The notes: a model not told the origin generated them from the sequence alone. DNA of 64,000 bases from Parascedosporium putredinis (GCA_949357655.1 CASHTG010000019.1:1860001-1924000); one strand, 5' to 3'. Counted from the first letter of the stretch, positions 32,627 through 44,111 are shown. Numbers and translations: made by a program.

Positions 32627-35600
32627 CGGACATGTCTCCTTTGCCGCTCAACTAAAGATGGGGGCCTGAGCGAAACGCTAGGTTCAAGTTATAGGATAAA
32701 TCGTCCAAGAGTGTCGCTCCGAGGGCAGGTCGTGCAGAAACGTGCGCAGGGAGGAGTGGTGACCAAGCGTGTGGTGTCTGCTCAAAAGAAGAGCGAACGA
32801 AAATGGAGGGAGGAAAAAAGAATATTCAGATCAAAGCTGAGGTGCAGGAAGGCGATGTCAAGCATAGGATAAGGATCTCGGCATATTAATGTAAGTCAGG
32901 GCTTTGAGAAACCTAGACCATCAATCCCTGCCCAAAAAAGCAAGGGGTGGGTGGAGTGTTCCAAAGGAGGAGCACGAAGGCGACCAGGTTGATCCAGAGA
33001 CTGGGGGATTATGGATATTATAATTTGGCTGTCCAGAAGCCAATTGATCAAGATCGCAGATACACGAAGAGAATGGATCCAAGAAGGAGCACAGACGAAG
33101 AAACTCTTGCAAAGATGGGTTGTGATACCTTGATACGATCAAAGGAGATGCGAAGTCGGACCAACCTCAGGTGCGAAGTGGAAGCACTTGGAGAAGGGGA
33201 GATAGGTGTAAGGCCCAAGAAAATGAAATAAAAAAGAGTCAAAAAAATAGAGTTCAATGTGGGCTAGAGAGAAGTGAATCAAGAACCTGTTTTGAGTGAG
33301 GAGAAGAAACCCCGGCGGATGAGGGGAAGAAGGAGCAAGCATAACCAGTGCTGCCAACAAACGAACTTGAAGCACGAGGAACCAAAAAATATAGGGCCCA
33401 AAAGGAACAAACAGTCTGGTAGCACTCAGGCGCCAGCTCAGTGTGTCGACGAAGTAGGTCTTAGGTCGATGAGATGTGCTCGTGCTGCTTTCTGATTCGA
33501 CGAGAATTGATAGTGCCCTTGGGCTTCCAGAGTTGATTGCCTTGTACGAAGTATTTGTTTGAATCTATTCCTGCGCACCAGGGAGGAGTTGAAATAAGCA
33601 CCGCACTAGAAGCATCTATAACTTCGACTCTTGGTTCACGAGAAGAGAATAAGTGGCAATAGTGTACCCCGTTTCATTTCCTCTCCTGCACAACCAGTAG
33701 CGAGATAAAATTGTCGGCGAGTGATGAGAATGCACTGTGCATCGATGGACTGGTAGACGACCAATATTGGCAGAAGCACGTCGGTTGATGTCAACAATGG
33801 GCCAAGGAACAGTAGGTCTAGCGAGTCAGGAGACAACATCCACGGATCCTATTCTATTGAAAGGTTGGAGCACGCAGATGGGTTCAAAGGGTCCCGCCGT
33901 CACAGCATATCAAGTACGAAGTACGAAGTACTTTGAATGCCAACTGTACCAGTCAGAGGGCAGCTACGTTGATGCTGCAAGCTCCAGTCCTGGTCATGCA
34001 TCAATGGCGGCGGAACTGGAGGGCTCGCTGTGGTCGAGCTGGCCATCTTCGGTTTGGTGCAGGCGCGGCTTGTGGCAAAGGCTAACCCCTCAGCATTGGG
34101 GGAGGTGATGAAATGAAGAGAGCAAGTGAAGTGACGTGGAAGACGGGACGCCGGAGTGAAATTTCAGACAAGGGCATATTCTTCTTCTCCCACGTCTTCT
34201 CCTTGGGCTCAAAAATGAAAAAAAAAAGTCTACGTGGAAGAACAGAGACGGGTGCATGGTAAAAGCGCGGCGATGGGGAAAACATCGAGAAGACGCCCGC
34301 GTGGCGTCAACTTGGGAACATGACTCCTCGTCAACCTGCAACTCGAGTCCACAGACGACAGCAAAAAAACTGTCCGGGGCGAGCGCTTCAGCGATCCGGT
34401 TCGACCAAAGGTGGGATGGAGTTGGGGCTATTAGCGTGGCGGGCAAGTCAAAGTCGCCAACAACGGGCTGCAGGATCATCCATCCCGCCCAAAACCTTGC
34501 CCGCGCGGGATGGTTCATTAGGCTTCCTTTTATTGTTCATCGAATTGGCCGATTTCTGGCGCCAAAGGCGTGTCGATACGATGATCCCTCTTGGACTTTA
34601 AGCTCGGTCTTTTTCTCGCATAAAACAAAGCTCTATTCCTTCGTATAGCCATGTCCCAACCACAAGTGTGTTGGAGAATGAGAGCAACGGACTAATCCAT
34701 CTGGCCGCTCCCACTTCGCCTTCAATCGGGGGCGTTGGGCATCGATTGGCGCGAGGAGGGCGCCATGCCATATGCCCAGCCTCATGCGTCGTCTTGGTCA
34801 TCAAGCGCTGTATCCAGTCTCCGTACCGCCACGGCTGTTCGTTTCCTCTCGATCGCTCCGCAAGGCATGTGGGGAGCACCACGGACAGCCGCGGCCTTTC
34901 CGTTGCTTCCCGCCTTACTTTTCTGACGCCGACGAAAATCTCCGAATGGGTCATGCCCACTGTGCTCGGTCGGTTTCGAGGCGATCGATCTAGCGCCTAT
35001 CAGCGCCCAAATACCTAAGGTCGGGAATCATCCACCATCCATTCATCCATGGATCCATTCCAACCATACATGTAGGCCTGTGATGGGTTCGTCAAACGTC
35101 TTTGATCAAATGCATCTTTACGCGCAGTTTGGATTTGGCATAATCAACCCCGTCTCCATGTAGGAATTAGTTCTTACATGTAAACTCATGTACGCCTTTT
35201 CCATACTCCCCAACGTACACTACGTACACTACATGTACGTACAGTGGAATCCGTCCATTGGCGGATCAATGGGTGGATCTAGAATCCATTTTCATCGAGA
35301 CCTTCAGGCCACCGAGTGACTCAAGCACATAACCTCGAGCTAAACCCAGCCCTTTGCTTCCCGTAAATCTACTACCTCGTACAAAATACCACCCGGCGGA
35401 TCTACTAACTCGTCAAGCTAACTAGCCCACATCCAATCTAGACGAGCACTGGAGTTGATGCATCAACCTTTGTGGCATTAGGTGGCTGAGGTATGCGAGC
35501 GATAGTCAATCCAGCCTTAAAATCTGTGGTAAACAATATTGGGGTGAACCAGCTTGCCAGGCAACCAGGACAGCCAGCGCTGCTAAGAGGCGGAGTGCAC

Positions 35601-36088
35601 AGGCAAAGACAAGCCCCAATTTGCCCAAATATCGATATATCTATGGATGCTTGGCGTGCCACTTCTGCTGCCTCTGCTGCTTCCGCTAATGGTATGCACT
35701 GCCTCAAATTTCAAGGTTCTACCACATACCCCAATCGTCTTAGCCCGAGGCCGTGAAGCACGCAAGCTCGCTCCCGACCAGCCTTCAGGGAACAGAGACA
35801 GGGAATGACAAGCACCCAGTCTCATTTCGAAGTAGCATGGCCAAGTCACTCCAACCAGAGTCATCCGGCCAGGGCGCAAGTGCGGCTGGCTTCCCAATGA
35901 GGTCTGGGGAGGCAGCTGATTACCGGCTGAGCTCCCAGACCACCGGTGCAAGCAATGAGATTCGTTCAAAGGACCACCGTAAAACTTGCTGGACCCGAGA
36001 TATAAAGGAAGCCCCCAAATCCTCAAGAACGCACCTTCTGGATTTACGTATCAGGAAATTTCAGGTCGAGGGGGTTTTCACGCCTCCT
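32627..36088. other. 3.5-kb divergent region (SprT-like / NADAR), no gene seen
   Basis: Short frames only. It holds three copies of the 9-mer TACGAAGTA (33545, 33915, 33922, the last two overlapping in tandem), ATCCATGGAT at 35045, and a small GTACACTAC direct repeat with a nearby palindromic end at about 35213-35243. No RNA gene or transposon was recognised. Confidence 0.45.
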
Positions 36089-36996
36089 ATGCTCTTTCCG
36101 AGACTCGCTCGCCCGTTTTTATCGGCCTCCATCCTGACACGTTCAAACCATATTGCGAGCATGGCACCCTCAACGAGAAGTCAAGCTAAAAAGGGTTCCT
36201 CCGGAAATGGGGTTTCGAAGCCCCCGCCGGCCACTCAGAAGCAAAAGGACTCAAACCGGCCCCGGGAAAATCATCTCTTGTAACGGACACAGCCGTGTAT
36301 TTTTGGCGGGAGACGGACGCGGACTACGGGTTTCTGTCCCAATGGTACTACTGTCCATTCACGGATCCGGAGGACGACTCAATTGTGTATTTCACTGCCG
36401 AACAGTATGTTTTCCCTTTAATAAGCCTCGACGGTGGAGATGGCCCCGCGAGGGAAATGGCGCTTATTCACCATCACTCTAGTTACATGATGTATAAAAA
36501 AGCCCTCCTTTTCAACGATACCAAAATTGCAGCCGAGATACTACAGGCTCCATCACCTAGAGACGTGCGCTCCCTCGGCCGCGCCGTGTCCCCATTCTCG
36601 GAGGAAACATGGAATGCGAATAGGCTGCGGATAGTGACGGAGGGAAGCCTAGCGAAGTTCACATGCGCTGTGACCGAGGAAGGATTTACGAGGGGAGATG
36701 GCGAGGGCACAAAGGAGCTTCCCTCATTGCCAGGCGCCGGTGGTGGTGCTGGGGAAGGGAAGCGGGTCGTGGGAAAGTTGAAAGCTGCCCTTCTTGAAAC
36801 TGGCGATAGAGAGCTTGTCGAGGCAAGCCCAAGAGACAAGATTTGGGGTGTAGGCTTTGGCGCGGAGAGGGCGGAATCCGAAAGACGTAGATGGGGTCTG
36901 AACCTTTTGGGCAAAGCCCTCGTTGAGACAAGGAACAGATTAAGGGAACAGGAGCCTAGTGAGGATGCCCAGGACAGCCGTCCCACGGTCCTTTGA
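36089..36996 (+). CDS. NADAR-domain (YbiA-like, DUF1768) protein
   Basis: Exons are 36089 (or 36161)..36404 and 36483..36996; 276 residues from the first ATG and 252 from the second. The NADAR family includes riboflavin-intermediate N-glycosidases and ADP-ribose-linked enzymes. Seen: VYFWRETDADYGFLSQWYYCPF, TAEHYMMYKKALLFND across the intron, then IAAEILQAPSPRDVRSLGR and ETWNANRLRIVTEGSLAKF. The 78-base intron (GTATGT donor, CTCTAG acceptor) is a multiple of three without a stop, so unspliced RNA would still be read through. Removing it restores the AEHYMMYKKA motif. One break at C run 36260-36263 is healed by one base. The first ATG adds 24 residues rich in Arg, Leu and Ser (MLFPRLARPFLSASILTRSN), resembling a mitochondrial leader. 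The second gives a cytosolic form. Confidence 0.83.
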
Positions 36997-37441
36997 TTGG
37001 AGCAAGTGGATGGTATGTGAAGGTTCAACAAACACTCCTTTTCTTCTTGTTTTAATGATGTATTTGTTTTTTTCTTTAGCAGCTACGCTTAAAGACATCC
37101 ATCCATGAATCTTTATCCGGTCTACAGGTAGGGTGCTATCTATCCCAGGGCCTACCCTCCGAGGTATCAAATCAAACCGTTCCTACATCCCCGCAGTCTC
37201 CCTACGGGACCAACCGCGGCTGCAAAGCCTTCATTTAACGCAACGGACTCAGCGCACTGAGAAAATGAATGTGTCATATTCCATCCCATATATCATACAC
37301 GCATCCGTCCGACTTCGAGCATTTAGCAGGTGGCATCACCACCACCAGGGGCGGTATATGAGGTTGGGACAGGATCTTTAATACAAGTGTTAGGCTCAAG
37401 TCCCCAAAATTTCGCGCCATCACTTAAGCTTGGGGTCTGCA
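36997..37441. other. Short convergent spacer
   Basis: The 3'-to-3' spacer of about 445 bases between the NADAR and AA9 genes. Nothing else is seen. Confidence 0.6.
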
Positions 37442-38347
37442 TCACTCACAGTAGATATTGATCATGAGGCCAGGATCGGTCGGGGTGTAAGATCCGGGGA
37501 AGGAGAGCATCTGGGCGGGCTTGATGGCCCCGGAGCCCCCGGTAACGCTAAGCTGGGCACACGAAATGTAGAGCTGGGCGCCACCCGCAGAACCGGCGCT
37601 GTGGAGAGCAATGTGCTCGATGCGCAGCAGGTACTCGCCATCATCGAGGCACGAGGGTAGGGAGATGGGGACGGAGCTCAGGCCGGAGGTAGGCCACGTG
37701 AGACCGGCGGGGAGATGTTGGGGCCATCATGGGCGATCTTGAACCATACGGCGCCCGTGCCGTCGAAGGAGCTGACAGGTGTCCCCGCGGGTGCCTTGGC
37801 CATGTAGACGTTTAGGGCCCCGGGTGGGTGATGCTGGAACGCGCATTGAAGTTGATGGTGGAGCCGGCCTTGACCTCCATGGTCTTGGTGCTTCCGGCGT
37901 TCATGGTAGCTTGGTAGCACTAGAGTGAGACGAAAGAAGGGTTAGAATACAGCGGAAGTCCAGGACATCTTGTGGGTATGGCCTACGGTCATAGCGCCGC
38001 TCTTCACGTCGGTCACAGGGCCATTGCTCTGGCTGCGATGAGGTGTCAGCAAGGGACTTTTATCATCAAAGAGGCTCATTCTAGAAAACAAAAAGAAAGG
38101 GAAAAATGGGTAGGATAGGTCGTGAAAAACTTAAAAGGAGCGAGAGGAAACCATTGGCACTTACAAGTTGTCAGCCTTGCGGACGTACTCCCAGTCCTGA
38201 GTTGTCTGTCCACCATATGAGATGGATGGGAAGACATCTTGAAGCATCATAATGTTAGCTTGGCACTCTAGATGGTTCGTGGCTCTCTTGCTTACAGTGA
38301 GCGCTGGCGGCAGTAGCCAGGAAGAGGGCTGCGATCGAGAACTTCAT
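37442..38347 (-). CDS. Secreted AA9 lytic polysaccharide monooxygenase
   Basis: Exons are 38347..38296, 38237..38165, 38032..37987 and 37919..37442, about 216 residues. AA9 enzymes are copper monooxygenases that oxidatively cleave cellulose and hemicellulose. The first 16 residues (MKFSIAALFLATAASA) are a signal peptide. Cleavage leaves His17 as the N-terminal copper ligand (HYVFPSI). The second ligand is His89 (SITHPG), and the H-x8-Q-x-Y set is H164, Q173 and Y175 in QLYISCAQ. The length and lack of a linker indicate no cellulose-binding module. The first intron splits the codon right after the copper histidine. Two breaks (plus-strand 37815-37821 and 37709-37712) are each healed by one base. 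It is probably carbon-repressed and cellulose-induced, like relatives; possible CRE1 sites lie upstream. Confidence 0.9.
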
Positions 38348-38447
38348 AGTGAAGGTCAGGTAAGAGGAGTTAAACCAGGATCGAGGTATGAGTGAGTTGC
38401 ATACGAAGGTGAGAGAATCAGTAGAAAAGGGAGGAGATAAGATGGTC

Positions 38448-38474
38448 TATATATATGTGCGTATATACATATAT
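38448..38474 (-). promoter_or_regulatory. TATA-like element upstream of AA9 gene
   Basis: An alternating TA/TG-rich stretch about 100 bases upstream of the AA9 start codon. It includes TATATATA read on the minus strand. The distance suits a TATA box with a short leader. This is inference from position and composition only. Confidence 0.35.
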
Positions 38475-38782
38475 CCTCAGCTAGCCATCAAATTCAAGGA
38501 AACCTGGGTTTGAACGGTCCCACGAACGAAGGGAACTCGGGTAGTTTATAAAAGGAGCAGGAAGATACCATTGCCAGAACTCCTTCCATCCCTCTTCCGC
38601 CTTCATATCTACCTTCACGCTGTGTCCTTTGCCCCGCTAGATTCCGAATCAAGAAAAGGTTACGAATTCAAGGTGCTTGCTTCAACTAGATCCCCGGCCG
38701 AATGATTTAATCTCTCAATCTCTGCCCCTCCCCTCTGAGTGAGCCAAGGAGAGCGCCAGCATATAGGCGTAGAGTGTCAACA

Positions 38783-38894
38783 CTGGGGCATGCCAAGCGG
38801 ATATACACCACCGCATGGGTATATATTTATTAGAGCTTCGATTTTATTTCGACGAAACGAATCCGGGGGTCAGAGGGGCACTGGGGCACTGGAG
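38783..38894. promoter_or_regulatory. Cluster of CRE1-like SYGGRG sites
   Basis: CTGGGG at 38783-38788 and at 38881-38886, and CTGGAG at 38889-38894, the last two only two bases apart. CreA/CRE1 represses carbohydrate-active-enzyme genes through closely spaced SYGGRG sites. The cluster lies 440-550 bases upstream of the AA9 start. Single sites are common by chance; the close pair is the more suggestive part. Confidence 0.3.
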
Positions 38895-39893
38895 GGGGCG
38901 TGTATTGCGCACCAAAGAATTGACGTCGATCACCATTGTCAGCTACTATACCTGGATATCACGGTGATCGCTGATCCTTTGGGCCGCGCGTGTCCCTCCT
39001 TCCCCCAGTTCAGTGATCAATTCATAACATGGATAGGTCACAAGCGGACAGAAGCCCAAAGGTCGGTTGGACGCCGGCAAATGCCTCAACAGCCGATCCG
39101 GTTAAAGGACGCCAGCGTCCCCGGCCTAACGCTCGTGAGCACAATGTATAAAAAACTCGACGAAATCGATGCATTTAAATGAAATTTATATTGCGGGAGG
39201 GTCGATGGAGGGCGTTTGACTGTTCGCTTCCTCCTTCTCGGCGTATCACTCCCGTGCACCAAGACAGAGGTGTCCTTGTAGGAGGCAGCCACGATCCATG
39301 GATGACTTTGTTCCCCAAGTTTCTCCACAATAGTTGATCCATGGATACGTGGACGGAATGGTTCTGTCTATTCTGTTCCCGTTGCTTCCCCTAGCATATA
39401 TGCTTCAATATCGCGGGGGTGTAAGCTAGCAGGCGAGCCCGCTCACACAAGGAGATCCGGAAACCGGGGGTTACATCAGGCCAGTTCATTTTTTCTCGTC
39501 CCCATCCCCACGCTTCTGAGGATGGTGATATCTTAGGGTAGACGACTATCTTTTGAGAAAAATCAAATGGTAGATATCGCGTGAAGGCCCTATACGTACC
39601 GGATGGACCTATGGGGTAATCATATATCCTGTGTGATGGCTACATGTAGACTCTGGTTGCTAAGATGCCATTGCGGTCACTTCCAACACCCGGTCTCGCA
39701 TCTTCTTGAGCCTCATTTACCCACGTGTATAGTTTAAAGAGAGCCCGGTATACTCTATGATAGATACAGAGTTGACATGGAGCTGGTCGAGATACGTTGC
39801 TTCGTAATGAGCACCCTAGCTAGGACTACAGCCTAGTCATTAGCCAGGTCGGACTTCTTTTAGTACGTGCATTTGACGTGCGGTCTTACATCT

Positions 39894-40580
39894 ATGGATG
39901 GATGTTTGCAAGAGAAAAGTGAACTTTCAAGCTTTATTAATCGCAAGAAGCATCATTCATTCATAATTTTAGAGCAAAGGAAAGCACACCTGGAGGCAGC
40001 GGTACTTCTATCTTCCGGGGGCATTTACTATATACGATACAAATCAATCCTTCGCATTAGCGTGGATAGAAAGACATCATACCAACCCGCAGGAGCAAGA
40101 CTTGGGTTATTCCTAATATATCTATCAATGTATGTGCCTGATGGGCGATTTATGAGAAGAGGGAGGCTGTTGAGGATGCCGCAAAACGTAAACCTGGTTT
40201 TTCGATTTCATGGATCAGATCCTTTCCCTAACTCCGTGAGTAAAGACCCCGGGAATCCAAGTTCGTTAAGAAGTCTAAACTTGCGACTCAAGTCTGCGCT
40301 CGTACCTTGGACGGCTACTGATGGGTCCTCGAGCTTGGGTAAGCCAGGCGACGAGAGTGTCAGGGATAAGAAAGCATCAAGAAGAAGACAAGCCCAGATT
40401 TTAACAGTCAACGCGGAGTTGCATCTAATAGGTACTAACAGGGGAGGTATTGGGAACGGCAAGTCTTGCTATGCGAATTTATGTGTGCGAGCAAGGTTTT
40501 ATGTGGTTGAACGGCTCTGGCTGGTCATCATACCCATCGCCAACGAGTTATTTGAAGAGACATGGAGGTTGGTGAGATGA
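39894..40580 (+). CDS. Hypothetical open frame, weak
   Basis: An uninterrupted frame of 228 codons from ATG to stop. I recognise no domain. Codon use is rich in AT-ending and AGA/AGG codons, unlike the C-ending bias of the supported genes here, and no splice pattern is visible. It is most likely a chance frame in an AT-richer spacer. It is recorded only because its length is unusual for such a region, and a lineage-specific gene cannot be excluded. Confidence 0.12.
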   Translation: MDGCLQEKSELSSFINRKKHHSFIILEQRKAHLEAAVLLSSGGIYYIRYKSILRISVDRKTSYQPAGARLGLFLIYLSMYVPDGRFMRRGRLLRMPQNVNLVFRFHGSDPFPNSVSKDPGNPSSLRSLNLRLKSALVPWTATDGSSSLGKPGDESVRDKKASRRRQAQILTVNAELHLIGTNRGGIGNGKSCYANLCVRARFYVVERLWLVIIPIANELFEETWRLVR

Positions 40581-41049
40581 CACACTTGGTACTTGGTCTA
40601 ACAAACCCCCTCCCAAGCCCAAACCCAAACCCAAACTCCTTGTCATCAGCTCTATCAACGAGAGGCGACCACAGTATTATGTAGTGCTAATGACATTAGT
40701 GTGTAGAGCATCCGTTGACCATGAATCGGATTCCGTTGCAATACGAGGGCATGGCTACTGCACACTTGCTCGATCCACATGTGCTCGCTGACTAATGACA
40801 ATACGTGGTTGGGTTGGGTCTGCTGACATGTCGGCTTGTCGTCGGCATGTGTTGACGACGCTGCCTCTCCAGCGATCAACGGGACCTCCGAACCACGAGC
40901 GACGTCGACTACGCTTCTACGTTCTCACTGCCATATATTCTACCCCACACAGCACGGCAACGCGACGGAAATTTATAGAGGCAGGGCCTGCTATTACCTG
41001 GTCCTTCGAGATCTACATTTACCCCATAACTACTTCTCTTGTCGTCAAG

Positions 41050-41614
41050 ATGGTTGTATGTATCTTCCCCGAGGCCCAGATGGCCTCTTGACCCCGCGAC
41101 TCCTCTCCCGCTGGAACATGGCTTGTCCTAGTTCTAAAATCTAAATCGACACTCAGTTTCTCAACATACTGACGTTCGGCCTCTGGTCAAAGCTTGGACG
41201 CCTTACCCACTACGCCTTTGATGCTGTGCTCTGTAAGAACCCCTCACCCTGGCGTGTATTCCCCCACCCGACTGCATACACACTCTCTCTTACAAAACCT
41301 TTGTAAAAGACCAAGGCTAATGTCTCTACCGTATAGTCTCGGCTTTCTTGGCCGGAGTAAAGCGCTCGACCGGTCTAACGTGAGTAGCCGAGATATCGAC
41401 ATACCCAACCTTTTCCTTTACCCACCAACGCTCTTCTAACGTCGTCCCCCTTCCTTTGGGAAATCCTAGACCTAGTTTCAAAACCGACAAGGCCTCCGGG
41501 GAGAACAAGGAAATGGCGAAGTGGATTGACAAGTACCTCGGTGTCGGTGAGTGGGTGATGGACCAGAGCATCGCTGTTGCGGCCTCGAGCGGCTGGTTTG
41601 AACGCAAGCGATGA
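41050..41614 (+). CDS. DUF1748 small mitochondrial-type protein
   Basis: Exons are 41050..41055, 41193..41232, 41337..41379 and 41470..41614, 77 residues, with a clean frame. The first coding exon is only six bases (ATG GTT). Joined, the protein reads MVLGRLTHYAFDAVLFSAF, then LAGVKRSTGLTPSFKTDKA, KWIDKYLGVGEWVMD and SSGWFERKR. These are the conserved blocks of the fungal DUF1748 family. Members are small and reported or predicted as mitochondrial; the function is unknown. All donors are GTATGT/GTAAGA/GTGAGT types and all phases agree, so the model is strong despite the tiny exons. Confidence 0.88.
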
Positions 41615-42137
41615 TCTCGAAGCCCGATTTACGTGACACGACGCCTATACCGAATCACACCAAGGTACCATCGGAACGGATGGTATACGGCTCCCATCAC
41701 CTGACGTCAAGGTCTTTTCCTCGTTAACCTTGGGGATCAACCCACCGCCCTCACCACTGATCCGTTCCTCGAACCCGTGTATTTATGCCATATCTCTCCC
41801 ACGGCCCAGGTAGGGGCTCGTTTGTTGTTCGGAAAGCAAAGGCGTTTATGGTTTATTCATGTAGTAGCCTGTATTGCCATCGTACGATGGCGTATATATT
41901 TTCATGCACTAGGCTGTTGCTGATGGTTTGTTGTGGAACTCCTTTGGTACTCTTTCTCTTCACTTGCTCTTCTAGTCTTGGGATGGATGAGCCAGGAAGA
42001 AAATCCTAGCGCATCCGAGGCTGCAAAATTAAAGCTGCGAAGGGAAAGAATATTCTGCAAAATTTATACGGACATTTGGGTATCAGAGCGCACTTTGACT
42101 ATAAATGGATATCTGGTGACCGCGATCTATAAACAAC
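41615..42137. other. Convergent spacer, no gene seen
   Basis: The 3'-to-3' spacer between the DUF1748 and Atg28p-domain genes. Nothing notable is seen. Confidence 0.5.
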
Positions 42138-44111
42138 CTAGCTGCCCAACGAGCTCCCTATATCAGCTAAATACTCTTGCGGGACTGAATTCTCGCTGTC
42201 GCTGCGATCGAACGGCGGGGGCTGTTCAATACTGGGCGACCTCGCTCTCGGGGTGTTGTGTTGCGCTTCTGTGGGCGAAGTGAGTAGATCCTGCGGAACG
42301 TCATCGTCGCTTTCCTCCCTATCGTCGTATCGAGAGTAGCTAGGCTAGGCTTGAAAACCGGGGACTCGGTTCTGACGCTCGAAACATCTGCGTCGGACTC
42401 GTGCGGTGCTTGGTCAATTAGAGTATCCTTAGCAGCCGAGCGCGTACTAACTTGAAGGACCTTTTCAGCTTCTCTAAATGTGTCAAGCTCCGCACCGATG
42501 GCACATATAAGAAGGTTCCACTGCTTGCCCTCTGCCTCCCGCAGCCTAGTATCTAGTCCGGTTATCACAGGGGCCATCTGAGATAGGATCTGATTGGCCA
42601 TATCTTGGTGGTTAGGCATCTTGCCCTTGCCCTTGCCCTTGGTTTGAGCCGTGGTGTCTTCGAGGACCATGCTTTGAAGTCAGATTCATAGCTGATAACT
42701 AGCTCTGTGACTTCTCGCCACATACGCTCGCCGCTTTCAAGGGCCTCTCGCTCACGAACGACCTGCTCCCGCCGGCTCTCCAATATTTGGAGCTCCGATT
42801 CCCACCACAGGCGGGCCATTTCCAAAGTGCGGCGTTCGGGAATTAGGCGCAAGAACTCTTCGCCCCCTGGAGAATGCACCACGCTTTGTTCGTTTCCTTG
42901 CGGCTGATTACGTAGAGCCCAAAGCTCTCGGTCGAGGGTGCTACGGGCGGGTGACTCATGAGCGATGCAACGTCGGACTGCATCTCGCGGAGGGCGCCTT
43001 TGTAGCCACTCAGACCTGCTTCGCGGCGGTTCTGGACATCGTCTATCCTATCATCAACCCACCTCTTCTTATTTCGAAGCCCGATCAGCCGCTCCTCCAA
43101 CTCTTTGATCTCAGCGGTTAGCGAAATTTGCTGAGTGGAGGCCCCTCAACTCCCTTCCGAGGGGCTCTTCTTCATCCTCTTCTAAGGCTTCAAGCTCAGT
43201 TGTTAGCCTCTGCTGTCTTGATGCTAGTTTTCGGGCATGAGCCAGCGCCATCTTTCTCTCCGATATGGCGGCAGCTATGTAGGCATCTTCTTCCACTTTC
43301 AGCTCCGCTAAGGCTGACATGGATCGTTGAAGGGATTGCCGTGCAGCACGAATGCCACCACGTTTCGATCTACGAGGCTGCCTGACAGGGATGATGTTTC
43401 CGTCCGGAGTTGACTGGATAGGGGGTTCAGCGACCTCGCCATCCTAGATTTCGAAGAAGCAGTCGAGTAGAATGTTCCCGTTGGCGTGCTACTGCCGCCA
43501 TCGCTAGTGTTTTCAAAATCGCTAGTGCTAGCATTCGAGCGCTGCGGTCTCGTACCGCCTAACAGGGCATCTGTCTGCATGTCTAGCGCATGCTGAAGAT
43601 CCTTTTCGACAGCCTTTTCGCGGCGACGTAGGTTGTGCCAGACGGAGTCTGAGGCCGGGTGCGTGAGCAGCTCAGAGTGTCTCTCTCGGTTGTCAAACAA
43701 TACGCTGCCGAGATTTAGGAGGCTGGTCGCGATTTGCTTTGAGGGTGGTAGAGTGCTGTTCGCTGGGCTTTTGGCTCGGCCATGACGCCCTTGACCCTTC
43801 ATCCAAACTGACCGGGCAATCGGAGGTGGTGGCCCAGTAAACAGGGGTTGAGTATGCGCAAAGAATTCCTCTTCGCTCCGAACATCGGGTGGTATTTCTG
43901 TCGTTCGCTGTCGAGGCTCTATCCGAGGTTTTCTCCTCCGCGTTAGTTCTGGAGTTTCGGTTGCGAGAAGCCCGTCAGTCGGTCGGGGCTCAAGCTCATC
44001 TAGATCGTAACCACTGGGCGCTCGCATATTTCGGGATTCGTGAAGTGGTAGGACCGGCCCCCTTCGAGTTAGGGATAGCCGATCAAATATTGTCGGCGAT
44101 AGCGGGGCCAT
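42138..44111 (-). CDS. Atg28p-domain coiled-coil protein
   Basis: Single exon of about 659 residues after repair. A disordered N-terminus (about 1-250, Ser/Pro/Arg-rich) leads to a basic QPRRSKRGGIRAA segment. A long coiled coil follows: LAELKVEEDAYIAAAISERK, ELEERLIGLRNKKRWVDDRI and RREAGLSGYKGALREM, which are the blocks of the Atg28p domain found in filamentous fungi. PPVAPLDRELWALR and a second coiled coil (WWESELQILESRREQVVRERE) come next, then an acidic tail. Atg28 acts in selective autophagy in Komagataella; a similar role here is inference. Five frame breaks lie at plus positions 43421-43425, 43142-43145 (two bases), 42936-42938, 42672-42674 and 42343-42344. The last restores the tail ending EYLADIGSSLGS. 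Confidence 0.75.

Larger units (their letters stand above)
38348..41049. other. 2.7-kb divergent region (AA9 / DUF1748)
   Basis: Contains the TATA-like and CRE1-like elements, ATCCATGGAT at 39294 and 39337, and three AAACCC-type units near 40615. One 228-codon open frame (39894-40580) is listed separately. Nothing else was recognised. Confidence 0.45.

Noticed and set aside
35213..35243. GTACACTAC tandem with palindromic end
   Set aside because: Only two short units; too small to separate from chance simple sequence.
40612..40637. CCCAAACCCAAA-like units suggesting telomeric repeat
   Set aside because: Only about three units, and the fungal telomere repeat is CCCTAA, not CCCAAA.
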